Positions 1 to 6,759 of a stretch of 8,442 nucleotides of DNA are shown here, in pieces. The stretch lies in the NCBI GenBank assembly GCA_013816685.1, contig JACDDX010000060.1, positions 1-8,442 of the forward strand, given 5' to 3'. The DNA is from Gemmatimonadales bacterium. Lineage in GTDB: Bacteria; Gemmatimonadota; Gemmatimonadetes; Gemmatimonadales; GWC2-71-9. The notes below the pieces were generated by a model. The model did not search any database, was not told the DNA's origin, and worked only from the letters and a program-made list of their open reading frames with translations. Each line of letters opens with the position of its first letter. Position 1 is the stretch's first letter. The position numbers and the translations under genes were made by a program.

Positions 1-613
1 GTCCGCGAGCGCCTGGCGCGCGGGCACCCAGCTCCGAGCGGGCCGGAGCGACGCCACCGGCACATCCGACAGTGACGCCGAGTCGGACTGGTTCCTCGCC
101 GTGCTCTTCCCGGCCAGTCAGCTCTGCATCCTGCCGTACAACCGCGTGCTTCACGACCTGAACGGATTGAGCGCGTCACAAGCGCTCGCCCGACTGTCGC
201 GGGCGGGGAACGTCAGCGTCACCGATGATCCGGTCCCCGGCCGAGCGGGCGTCTGCTGTTTCTATCTCCTGCGCGCCTGGTACCGGCTGGAGTTCGACCC
301 TGCGACGATCGATCGCAGCGATCCGATCGCGTCGCTCGACGTGTCGCTGCTGCAGGACCGGGTGCTCGCGCCGCTCTTCGGTATCCGCGACCAGCGCACC
401 GATAAGCGGATCGATTTCGTCGGTGGCATCCGGGGCACGGCGGAGCTGGAGCGGCGGGTGGACTCGGGCGAGATGGCCATCGCCTTTTCGCTGCACCCCA
501 CAAGTCTGGAGCAGCTCATGGCGGTCTCGGACGCGGGGCAGGTGATGCCGCCCAAGAGCACCTGGTTCGAGCCCAAGCTCCGGAGCGGCCTCTTCGTGCA
601 TGAATTAGAATAG
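1..613 (+). CDS. DUF1015 family protein, C-terminal part (5' truncated by window edge)
   Basis: The frame is open from the window edge (first full codon at position 2) to a TAG at 611-613, giving 203 residues. A GTG at 101 lies inside the domain and is not the true start, because the upstream in-frame residues (SAWRAGTQLRAG..., DWFLAVLFP) continue the same fold. Recognised by family-typical stretches: ILPYNRVLHDLNGLS, LDVSLLQDRVLAPLFGIRD, TDKRIDFVGGIRG and the C-terminal VMPPKSTWFEPKLRSGLFVH. The usual family length is about 400-430 residues, so roughly the N-terminal half is missing. No biochemical function is established for DUF1015 as far as I know. From memory, family members often sit beside serA/serC in other phyla, and here the stop is 23 bp before serA, so co-transcription and a link to serine metabolism are plausible but inferred. 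Confidence 0.88.
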   Translation, partial: SASAWRAGTQLRAGRSDATGTSDSDAESDWFLAVLFPASQLCILPYNRVLHDLNGLSASQALARLSRAGNVSVTDDPVPGRAGVCCFYLLRAWYRLEFDPATIDRSDPIASLDVSLLQDRVLAPLFGIRDQRTDKRIDFVGGIRGTAELERRVDSGEMAIAFSLHPTSLEQLMAVSDAGQVMPPKSTWFEPKLRSGLFVHELE

Positions 614-636
614 CTGTCCCCTGCATCGGAGCGCGC

Positions 637-1860
637 ATGAGGGTGTTGATCGCGGACAAGTTCGAAAAAGTGGGCGTGGACGCACTCAAGGATCTGGGCT
701 GCACGGTGGTCGCCCGGCCCGACACGAAGGCCGAGGAGCTGCCGGCAGTGATCCGTGAGGTCGATCCGCACGTCCTCGTCGTCCGCGGCACGAAGGTGTC
801 GGCCGAGGCGCTGGGAGCCGGCACCGCGCTGACGCTGGTCATCCGCGCCGGAGCCGGGATCGACACGATCGACGTCCCGGCGGCCTCCGCGCTCGGCGTG
901 TTCGTCTCCAACTGTCCCGGCAAGAATTCGGTGGCGGTGGCCGAGCTGGTGCTTGGTCTGCTGCTCTCGTGCGACCGGCGCATTCCAGATCAGGCGGCCG
1001 ACCTCCGCGGCGGCCGCTGGAACAAGAGCGAATACTCGAAGGCGCGCGGACTCCACGGCCGGACGCTGGGCATCGTTGGTCTGGGTCAGATCGGACGGGA
1101 AGTGGCGCTGCGCGCACTCGCGTTCGGAATGCACGTCGTCGGGTGGTCGCGGAGCCTGAGTCCCGCCGAAGCCGAGGAGCTGGGCGTCGCCTACGCGCAG
1201 ACTCCGCTGGAGGTGGCCCGCCTTGCCGATGCGGTCACCATCCACGTCGCCGCGAACGCCGAAACGAAGCACCTGGTCAACGCGGAGTTCCTCGCGGCGA
1301 TGAAGCAGGGTGCCTATCTGATCAATACGTCCCGTGGCTCGGTGCTCGACGAAGCGGCGCTGGCCGGGGCAATCCGGACCAAGGGCATACGCGCGGGTCT
1401 CGACGTTTTCCAGAATGAGCCGGCCGGCGGATCGACCGAATTCGCACCCGCGATCGTGCGCGAGCCCGGCGTGTACGGGACGCACCACATCGGCGCCTCG
1501 ACCGAGCAGGCGCAGGTGGCCATCGCGCACGAGGTGGTGCGGATCATCCGGGTCTTCCGCGACAGCGGCGAGGTGCCCAACGTGGTGAACCGGCTGGCCC
1601 GCAGCTCGGCGACGCACGTGCTGACCATTCGGCATCGCAACCGGCCGGGCGTGCTGGCGCACGTATTCCGCGTGCTCGCCGATCGCGTGATCAACGTCGA
1701 AGAGGTCGAGAACATCATCTACCACGGTGCGCAGGCCACCCTTGCGCGCATCCACACGGACGGGCAGCCTGCCGACGACGCGGTGACGCTGATCCGGACC
1801 GGCAATCCCGACATCATCAGCGTCGAGTTGACCGCCGTCGACGGAAAACCCCAGGCATGA
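637..1860 (+). CDS. serA: D-3-phosphoglycerate dehydrogenase with C-terminal ACT domain
   Basis: 407 residues. Catalyses NAD-dependent oxidation of 3-phosphoglycerate to 3-phosphohydroxypyruvate, the first step of phosphorylated serine biosynthesis, in the cytoplasm. The N-terminal part of the substrate domain is residues 1-100; the Rossmann domain carries GLGQIG at 148-153; the catalytic set is Arg233 (TSRGSVLDE), Glu261 (NEP) and His284 (THHIGAS). The Glu-to-His spacing equals that of E. coli SerA (E269/H292). Residues about 327-400 (VLTIRHRNRPGVLAHVF...) form an ACT domain, so allosteric control by L-serine is likely from family knowledge. The length matches the short ACT-only type (E. coli 410 aa), not the long form with an ASB domain. 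The ATG at 637 has a GGAG at 628-631, 5 nt upstream. It is followed after 10 bp by serC. Confidence 0.96.
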   Translation: MRVLIADKFEKVGVDALKDLGCTVVARPDTKAEELPAVIREVDPHVLVVRGTKVSAEALGAGTALTLVIRAGAGIDTIDVPAASALGVFVSNCPGKNSVAVAELVLGLLLSCDRRIPDQAADLRGGRWNKSEYSKARGLHGRTLGIVGLGQIGREVALRALAFGMHVVGWSRSLSPAEAEELGVAYAQTPLEVARLADAVTIHVAANAETKHLVNAEFLAAMKQGAYLINTSRGSVLDEAALAGAIRTKGIRAGLDVFQNEPAGGSTEFAPAIVREPGVYGTHHIGASTEQAQVAIAHEVVRIIRVFRDSGEVPNVVNRLARSSATHVLTIRHRNRPGVLAHVFRVLADRVINVEEVENIIYHGAQATLARIHTDGQPADDAVTLIRTGNPDIISVELTAVDGKPQA

Positions 1861-1870
1861 GGACACGCGC
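1858..1870 (+). promoter_or_regulatory. serC ribosome binding site overlapping serA stop
   Basis: The serA stop TGA (1858-1860) is embedded in TGAGGA; GAGGA at 1859-1863 sits 7 nt before the serC ATG at 1871. Ribosomes finishing serA terminate on the serC Shine-Dalgarno sequence, which fits translational coupling of the two enzymes. It also fixes the serC start. Confidence 0.7.
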
Positions 1871-2980
1871 ATGAGCGATCGGATCTTCAACTTCAGCGCG
1901 GGGCCTGCGGTGCTGCCGGAGCCGGTGCTCCGACGGGCGCAGGACGCGCTCTGGAACGTGGCCGGCAGCGGGATCGGCATCATGGAGCACAGCCACCGCG
2001 GCAAGGTGTTCGACCGGATTCACGATGAAGCCGAGCGCGCCTGCCGCGACCTCGCTGGCATCCCGGACTCGTACGACGTGCTCTTTCTGCAGGGAGGCGC
2101 GTCGCTCCAGTTCTCCATGGTGCCGATGAACCTGCTCCCCGCCGAGCGTACGGCCGATTACCTGGTGACCGGCGTCTGGGCGCAGAAGGCGATCAAGGAA
2201 GCCAAGCTCGTGGGGAAGACCCACGTTGCGGCCACCGGCGAGTCCACCCACTTCGACCGGATTCCGCGCGGGGAGGAGATCCACTGGTCGGAGCGGCCGG
2301 CATACGCGCACCTCACCACCAACAACACGATCTACGGGACGCAGTGGCGCACCGAGCCCGCCGTGCCCGCCGGCGTGCCGCTCGTGGCCGACACGTCGAG
2401 CGACATGTACAGCCGGCCGATCGACATCGCGAAGTACGGGCTGATCTATGCCGGTGCCCAGAAGAATCTGGGTCCGTCGGGCGTGACGCTCGTGATCATC
2501 CGGAAAGACCTGATTGGGGCCGGGCCGACCACACTCCCGACGATGCTGCAATACCGAACCCATGCGGCCGAGCGCTCGCTGTACAACACCCCGCCCACGT
2601 TCGGCATCTTCGCGATGGGCGAGGTCTTCCAGTGGATACAGTCGGAGGGCGGGCTGCAGGGCATGGCCCAGCGGAACGAGGCGAAAGCGAAGCGGCTGTA
2701 CGATTACCTGGACGCGAGCGAGTTCTTCCGCGGTACCGCCCAGCCCGACAGCCGCTCGCTGATGAACGTCTGCTTCCGTGCGCCCACCGAGGATCTGGAG
2801 GAGAAGTTCATCAAGGAGGCGACCAAGCGTGGACTCGACGGGCTCAAGGGCCATCGGTCGGCCGGGGGCATGCGCGCCAGCATCTACAACGCCTGCCCGC
2901 CGGCCGCGGTCGATGCGCTGGTGGCCTTCATGCAGGAGTTCGAGACCGCCAATCGCTCGGCGGCCGTGGCGGCGCGATGA
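1871..2980 (+). CDS. serC: Phosphoserine aminotransferase
   Basis: 369 residues, close to E. coli SerC (362). PLP-dependent class-V aminotransferase that converts 3-phosphohydroxypyruvate plus glutamate to O-phosphoserine and 2-oxoglutarate; it uses the product of SerA encoded just upstream. It starts with the hallmark NFSAGPAVLP, then HRGKVFDRI, the cofactor-phosphate loop QGGAS (74-78), TTNNTIYGTQW (149-159), Asp174 in VADTSSD for the PLP pyridine nitrogen, and the Schiff-base Lys198 in AGAQKNLGPSG. GHRSAGGMRASIYN at 327-340 contributes substrate arginine contacts. All key residues are present. No serB is in the window. The stop TGA at 2978-2980 leaves one base before the convergent rho stop. 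Confidence 0.97.
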   Translation: MSDRIFNFSAGPAVLPEPVLRRAQDALWNVAGSGIGIMEHSHRGKVFDRIHDEAERACRDLAGIPDSYDVLFLQGGASLQFSMVPMNLLPAERTADYLVTGVWAQKAIKEAKLVGKTHVAATGESTHFDRIPRGEEIHWSERPAYAHLTTNNTIYGTQWRTEPAVPAGVPLVADTSSDMYSRPIDIAKYGLIYAGAQKNLGPSGVTLVIIRKDLIGAGPTTLPTMLQYRTHAAERSLYNTPPTFGIFAMGEVFQWIQSEGGLQGMAQRNEAKAKRLYDYLDASEFFRGTAQPDSRSLMNVCFRAPTEDLEEKFIKEATKRGLDGLKGHRSAGGMRASIYNACPPAAVDALVAFMQEFETANRSAAVAAR

Positions 2981-2981
2981 A

Positions 2982-4103
2982 CTAGCGCTCCGCCAGGCGC
3001 TTGAACAGCTCCGCGCTGCCGGGCGCCCGCCGCATTTCGGTCTGCAGCTGCTGCATGGCGTCGGCCGGACGCATCCCCGCGATCCGGCCGCGAAAGGCGT
3101 GCGACGCCTCGAGCGCGTCGGGCGAAAGCAGGAGCTCCTCGCGCCGGGTCGCGCTGGCCACGAGGTCGATCGCCGGATAGATCCGCCGCTCGGCCAGCTC
3201 GCGGCTCAGCACCAGCTCGCTGTTCCCGGTCCCCTTGAACTCCTCGAAGATCACCTGATCCATCTTGCTGCCGGTATCGACCAGCGCCGTCGCGATGATG
3301 GTGAGCGATCCGCCGCCGGTCGCCGGATCGACCCGGCGCGCACTCCCGAGAAACCGTTTGGGCCGCTCCAGTGACTGGGCGTCGAGGCCGCCTGACAGCG
3401 TGCGGCCGGTGCCCTTCTCGACGGTGTTGTAGGCGCGCGCGAGCCGGGTGAGCGAATCCACGATGATCACCACATCCTCGCCCAGCTCGACCCGCCGCCG
3501 CGCGCGCTCCAGCGTGAGCTCGGCGATGCGCACGTGCTGGGCGGCGGGATTGTCGAAGCTCGACGCAATCACCTCACCGACCCCCGCGGCCTCCATCTCG
3601 AACACTTCCTCGGGACGCTCGTCCACGAGCAGCATCAGGAGCGCCGCGTCGGGATAGTTGGCGGCCACCCCCTCCGCGATGGACTGCAGCACCATCGTCT
3701 TGCCCGCCTTGGCCGGCGCGACGATCATCGCGCGCTGCCCCTTGCCCAGCGGACAGAGCAGGTCGATGACGCGATTGGTGAGGTCCGGCTGCCCGGAGCG
3801 CTTGAGTCCGAAGTCGAGGCGGAGCTGTTCGGTGGGATGGACGGCGGGGAGCCGGGTAAACTCGGGACGCTGGCGGACGGCGTCGGGCTCGCGGCCGAAG
3901 ACGGCCGTGACCTTCTCGAGCGACGGGCCCCGGCCTTTGCCACCCGGCCGACTGGTGCCGTCGATCTCGTCGCCGACGCGGAGCCCGAACTGCCGGATCG
4001 GGCGTTCGCCGACGTGGATGTCGCCACTCACCGGCAGATAGCCGGCTTCGCGGCGCCGCAGAAAGCCGCTGCCGCGGGCGCTGAGCTCGAGGACGCCGAG
4101 CAT
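2982..4103 (-). CDS. rho: Transcription termination factor Rho, short form lacking the N-terminal helical domain
   Basis: 373 residues from the ATG at 4103-4101. Hexameric RNA-dependent ATPase/helicase that terminates transcription. The RecA-like motor is intact: Walker A APAKAGKT (129-136, Lys135), catalytic Glu162 in LVDERPEEV, Walker B Asp216 in VVIIVDSLTRLARAYN, Q-loop region GGLDAQSLERPKR, R-loop FKGTGNSEL, and arginine finger Arg320 in SATRREELL. The protein begins directly in the cold-shock RNA-binding domain (GVLELSARGSGFLR), so the roughly 50-residue helical Rho_N domain of E. coli Rho (419 aa) is absent. Sequence further upstream in frame is a shadow of sufE and encodes no Rho_N. 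Several primary-site aromatics are replaced (see findings). The ATG shares its A with the sufE TGA and has no Shine-Dalgarno of its own, implying coupled translation. Whether this is the only rho of the genome or a second copy cannot be told here. Confidence 0.93.
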   Translation of the reverse strand: MLGVLELSARGSGFLRRREAGYLPVSGDIHVGERPIRQFGLRVGDEIDGTSRPGGKGRGPSLEKVTAVFGREPDAVRQRPEFTRLPAVHPTEQLRLDFGLKRSGQPDLTNRVIDLLCPLGKGQRAMIVAPAKAGKTMVLQSIAEGVAANYPDAALLMLLVDERPEEVFEMEAAGVGEVIASSFDNPAAQHVRIAELTLERARRRVELGEDVVIIVDSLTRLARAYNTVEKGTGRTLSGGLDAQSLERPKRFLGSARRVDPATGGGSLTIIATALVDTGSKMDQVIFEEFKGTGNSELVLSRELAERRIYPAIDLVASATRREELLLSPDALEASHAFRGRIAGMRPADAMQQLQTEMRRAPGSAELFKRLAER

Positions 4104-4105
4104 CA
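4101..4105 (-). other. sufE stop / rho start overlap (TGATG)
   Basis: On the minus strand the sufE TGA (4105-4103) and rho ATG (4103-4101) share one base. The preceding bases (ccgtcgcccaagccgcc) contain no purine-rich Shine-Dalgarno, so rho is probably translated by termination-reinitiation from sufE. This junction decides the rho start. Confidence 0.75.
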
Positions 4106-4519
4106 GGCGGCTTGGGCGACGGAGCGCTTGATCCGGTGCAGGATGGCGGTGAGTCCCTGGGTGCGGGTCATGCCGAGCGTGTCGCTGAGCCCCAGCTGGT
4201 CGAGCAGGTCGTTCGGCACCTGGGCAACGGTCGCGGGCGAGGCGCCCTCCAATCCCCTGGCGAGCAGCGCGATGAACCCCCGCACGGTCGGTGATTCCCT
4301 CGGCACGTCGGCATGCAGGTGGACGATGCCGTCCTCGAGTTCCACCCAGAGGAAAACCGGAGTCTGGCACTCGTGCACCCGGCTGTGCCCGAGTGACTTC
4401 TCCTGCTGCAGCCGCTCCGGGAGCGCGGCGAGCTTGCGGGAGTAGTCCAGCAGGGTTTCCAGGCGGGTGTCACGGTCCGCGGCCTTGAACCGCGCGATGA
4501 TCGTCTCGAGCGAAGCCAT
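4103..4519 (-). CDS. sufE: SufE-like cysteine desulfuration (sulfur acceptor) protein
   Basis: 138 residues from the ATG at 4519-4517 (MASLETIIARF). SufE accepts persulfide sulfur from a SufS-type cysteine desulfurase and passes it to the SUF scaffold for Fe-S cluster assembly in the cytoplasm. The acceptor cysteine is Cys51 in RVHECQTPVFLWVE, the same number as in E. coli SufE. YSRKLAALPERLQ (26-38) and the C-terminal GMTRTQGLTAILHRIK are family-typical, and the length matches E. coli (138). An in-frame ATG at 4573 would add 18 residues (MARFGG...) that do not resemble SufE; neither start has a clear Shine-Dalgarno, so the start is chosen by homology. No sufS, sufB, sufC or sufD is in the window; the overlapping partner is rho instead, which is unexpected. 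Confidence 0.9.
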   Translation of the reverse strand: MASLETIIARFKAADRDTRLETLLDYSRKLAALPERLQQEKSLGHSRVHECQTPVFLWVELEDGIVHLHADVPRESPTVRGFIALLARGLEGASPATVAQVPNDLLDQLGLSDTLGMTRTQGLTAILHRIKRSVAQAA

Positions 4520-4641
4520 ACGCCGTAAAGAAATATCGCCCGGGAACAGTTGGGTACCCCCGAATCGCGCCATTGACCCTGCCGCGGCGGGGGATAGCTT
4601 GCCGTATAGTTATGCATTTTCCTTCCCGCCCCTTTCCGGTC
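4520..4641. promoter_or_regulatory. Divergent intergenic region between sufE and cimA
   Basis: 122 bp between two divergent starts, so it must hold promoters in both directions. Visible on the plus strand are TTGACC (4573-4578) and TATAGT (4605-4610), but they are 26 bp apart and cannot be one sigma70 promoter; TATAGT alone is a candidate -10 for cimA. On the minus strand GATATT near 4532-4537 is a weak -10-like match for sufE. Neither gene has a purine-rich ribosome site; the cimA leader before the ATG is pyrimidine-rich. I see no clear operator palindrome. Confidence 0.35.
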
Positions 4642-6207
4642 ATGGACATCCTCCTCTACGACACCACCCTGCGCGACGGCACCCAGCGTGAAGGGCTCTC
4701 CCTCTCGGTGGAGGACAAGCTCCGGATCGCGCGGGCGCTCGACGCCATCGGGATCTGCTACATCGAGGGCGGGTGGCCGGGCTCCAATCCAAAGGATGCC
4801 GAGTTCTTCCGCCGGGTGCGGGACGCGGGGCTGACTCACGCCCGGGTAGCGGCGTTCGGCAGCACCCGCAGGGCCGGCATCCGGTGCGAGGACGACGCGA
4901 ACCTCCGCGCGCTGCTCGACGCCGAAACGCCGGTGGTGACGCTGGTCGGGAAGAGTTCGACGCTGCACGTGGAGCGGATCCTCGAGACCAGCCGGGATGA
5001 GAATCTCCGGATGATCGAAGAGAGCGTCGCCTTCTGCAAGCGGGCGGGTCGGGAGGTCGTCTACGACGCAGAACACTTCTTCGACGGGTGGCGGCTCGAC
5101 GCCGGGTACGCGATGGCCACGCTTCTGGCCGCCGCAGGTGCGGGCGCCGACTGGCTGGTGCTCTGCGACACCAATGGGGGCGAGCTGCCCGACACGATCG
5201 CCCAACGGGTTGCTGCGGTCCGGCAGACACTCTCCACTCCCCTCGGCATCCATCCGCACAACGACGCCGGGCTGGCAGTGGCGAACGCGCTGGCAGCGGT
5301 CGGCGCCGGCTGCACGCAGGTGCAGGGCACGATCAACGGATACGGTGAGCGCTGCGGCAACGTAGACCTGGTGCCGGTGATCGCGACGCTGCAGCTCAAG
5401 CTGGGCCGGCGGGTGCTCCCGCCTGGGCGCCTGGCGCGGCTGAGCGAGCTCTCGCACTTCGTCGCCGATGTCGCGAACCAGGCGCCGGACTCCCATGCGC
5501 CATACGTCGGGCGGAGCGCCTTCGCGCACAAGGGCGGCATCCACGTGGCGGCAATCGCGAAGCTCGCGGACAGCTATCAGCATACCGATCCGGCGCTGGT
5601 GGGCAACGAGTGCCGAGTGGTGGTGAGCGAGGTCGCCGGCCGCCGGAACGTCCGACTCCGCGCCGCCGCGCTCGGCCTCGACGCCGGCGAGAGCGAGGCG
5701 CGGGTGCTGGCGCGCGTCAAGGAGCTGGAGCACCGCGGGTTTCAATTCGAGGCCGCCGAGGGCTCGTTCGAGATGCTCCTGCGCCGCACCGCACCGGACT
5801 ACCGGCCCCCGTTCGAGCTCGTGGATTACACCGTCGTCATCGAGCGGCGCGGCGCCGACGGCGGCACCCGCGCGCAGGCGATGGTCAAGCTGCGCGTCGG
5901 GGAGGAGGTCATGCACACCGCCGCTGAAGGCACCGGTCCGGTCCACGCGCTTGATGGCGCGGTGCGGAAAGCGTTGCTGCCGCACTACCCCGCGCTCGCC
6001 GACGTGCATCTGGCCGACTACAAGGTGCGCATCGTGGACGAGCACCTGGGCACGGCGGCCCGGCCCCGCGTGGTGATCGAATCGGCGCGGGGCGCTGAGC
6101 GATGGAGCACGGTCGGCTGCTCGGAGAACATCATCGAGGCCAGTTGGCAGGCCCTGGCCGACAGTCTGGAGCTGGCGCTGCTGCGGGCACCGCAGTCCGC
6201 GCCCTAG
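4642..6207 (+). CDS. cimA: (R)-citramalate synthase (LeuA/HMGL family)
   Basis: 521 residues. Condenses acetyl-CoA with pyruvate to (R)-citramalate, feeding 2-oxobutanoate and isoleucine synthesis without threonine deaminase. The HMGL-like TIM barrel opens with YDTTLRDGTQ (6-15), including catalytic Arg11 and metal ligand Asp12; metal-binding HPHND is at 204-208, GYGERCGN at 233-240, and AFAHKGGIH at 293-301. The C-terminal LeuA-dimer regulatory domain (about 370-515) ends in CSENIIEASWQALADSLE. The two-domain length near 520 and the AFAHKGG motif fit the Geobacter-type CimA family (TIGR00977) rather than LeuA or homocitrate synthase. Feedback inhibition by isoleucine is expected from the family, not shown. 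The start was set at MDILLYDTTLRDG; the in-frame ATGs at 4573 and 4612 would add non-homologous residues. There is no Shine-Dalgarno. Confidence 0.93.
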   Translation: MDILLYDTTLRDGTQREGLSLSVEDKLRIARALDAIGICYIEGGWPGSNPKDAEFFRRVRDAGLTHARVAAFGSTRRAGIRCEDDANLRALLDAETPVVTLVGKSSTLHVERILETSRDENLRMIEESVAFCKRAGREVVYDAEHFFDGWRLDAGYAMATLLAAAGAGADWLVLCDTNGGELPDTIAQRVAAVRQTLSTPLGIHPHNDAGLAVANALAAVGAGCTQVQGTINGYGERCGNVDLVPVIATLQLKLGRRVLPPGRLARLSELSHFVADVANQAPDSHAPYVGRSAFAHKGGIHVAAIAKLADSYQHTDPALVGNECRVVVSEVAGRRNVRLRAAALGLDAGESEARVLARVKELEHRGFQFEAAEGSFEMLLRRTAPDYRPPFELVDYTVVIERRGADGGTRAQAMVKLRVGEEVMHTAAEGTGPVHALDGAVRKALLPHYPALADVHLADYKVRIVDEHLGTAARPRVVIESARGAERWSTVGCSENIIEASWQALADSLELALLRAPQSAP

Positions 6208-6231
6208 CCTTGCGGAGCGGGGTCAGGTGAT

Positions 6232-6249
6232 TATCTTAGTGCTGAGATG
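6232..6249. promoter_or_regulatory. Candidate MarR/MhqR-type operator overlapping the marR start codon
   Basis: Imperfect palindrome tATCT-TAGTGCTG-AGATg: ATCTTAG, 2-nt centre, CTGAGAT, with 6 of 7 arm positions complementary. It shares 13 of 19 aligned positions with the site before yceI. The right arm contains the first two bases of the marR ATG (6247). TTATCT at 6231-6236 could also serve as the -10, so a bound repressor would block polymerase and the translation start together. The ATCT-N8-AGAT architecture equals the MhqR box as I recall it from Bacillus subtilis. Confidence 0.65.
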
Positions 6250-6726
6250 AAATCCGCCCCTCCGCCTGTCGCCTCGCCGCGCGAGACCGTTGCGCTCAAG
6301 CTGCTGGTCGTGCTGTCACGGGCGGCCGCGTCGGTCCACGGGCACGTCATGGCCGACATCGCCACGCATGGGCTCACCCCGGCTGAATTCGGGGTGCTGG
6401 AAGCGCTCCATCACAAGGGTCCGCTTCTCCTCGGCGATCTCCAGCGCAAAATCCTGGTCTCGAGCGGCGGAATCACCTTCCTGGTGGACCGACTGACGGC
6501 GAAGGGGCTGGTCGAGCGGAAGGCCTGTCCCGAGGATGGCCGGGCGCGTTACGCCACGCTGACCCGCAAGGGCGAGGCGCTGATCGCCAGGATCTTTCCG
6601 ACCCATGCGGCACGGGTGGCGGAGGCGGTCGCCGGACTGACGCGTACCGAGCAGGAACAGGCGATCCATCTGCTTCGCACGCTGGGCCGGGCGGCAGACG
6701 CCACGTTACCGGAGAACTCGGAATAG
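6247..6726 (+). CDS. MarR-family transcriptional repressor (MhqR-like)
   Basis: 159 residues. Dimeric winged-helix repressor. The N-terminal helix (about 15-38) begins the dimer interface; the wHTH runs about 44-110: TPAEFGVLEAL, then LLGDLQRKILVSSGGITFLVDRLTAKGLVER as recognition region, then the wing RKACPEDGRARYATLTRKG. The VSSGGITFLVDRL segment and PEDGRAR wing resemble the MhqR branch that senses quinone-type electrophiles. The only cysteine is Cys94 at the wing base; there is no N-terminal redox cysteine of the OhrR/YodB kind, so ligand binding or single-thiol chemistry is more likely than disulfide switching (inference). The ATG at 6247 has no Shine-Dalgarno within 12 nt. It lies 39 bp after cimA and 78 bp before yceI, with a similar palindrome in front of itself and of yceI, so it probably represses both. 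Confidence 0.9.
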   Translation: MKSAPPPVASPRETVALKLLVVLSRAAASVHGHVMADIATHGLTPAEFGVLEALHHKGPLLLGDLQRKILVSSGGITFLVDRLTAKGLVERKACPEDGRARYATLTRKGEALIARIFPTHAARVAEAVAGLTRTEQEQAIHLLRTLGRAADATLPENSE

Positions 6727-6759
6727 CTAGCCTTGGAACCTGGCGCCATTCGTTTTGGT

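Noticed and set aside
262..2004. Long minus-strand open frame (580 codons) opposite DUF1015 and serA
   Set aside because: Antisense shadow of strongly recognisable plus-strand genes; its translation is Arg/His/Val-rich with no family resemblance.
1817..2854. 345-codon minus-strand frame opposite serC
   Set aside because: Lies wholly within serC apart from the serA end; composition is typical of a GC-rich shadow frame.
2984..3001. Possible bidirectional terminator hairpin AGCGC...GCGCT between serC and rho
   Set aside because: Five-base stem inside the rho coding end with no T-tract on either strand.
4104..4370. N-terminal extension of rho starting at 4370
   Set aside because: The 89 extra residues are sufE read out of frame and contain no Rho_N helical domain; the ATG at 4103 overlapping the sufE stop fits far better.
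3534..4445. 303-codon plus-strand frame opposite rho and sufE
   Set aside because: Antisense shadow of two conserved genes with all catalytic motifs intact.
4573..4610. TTGACC...TATAGT as a complete cimA promoter
   Set aside because: Spacing is 26 bp, too long for sigma70; only the TATAGT is kept as a weak candidate.
4168..6045. 625-codon minus-strand frame spanning cimA and part of sufE
   Set aside because: cimA has intact catalytic motifs across the whole length on the other strand, and the last part is sufE out of frame. No domain is recognisable.
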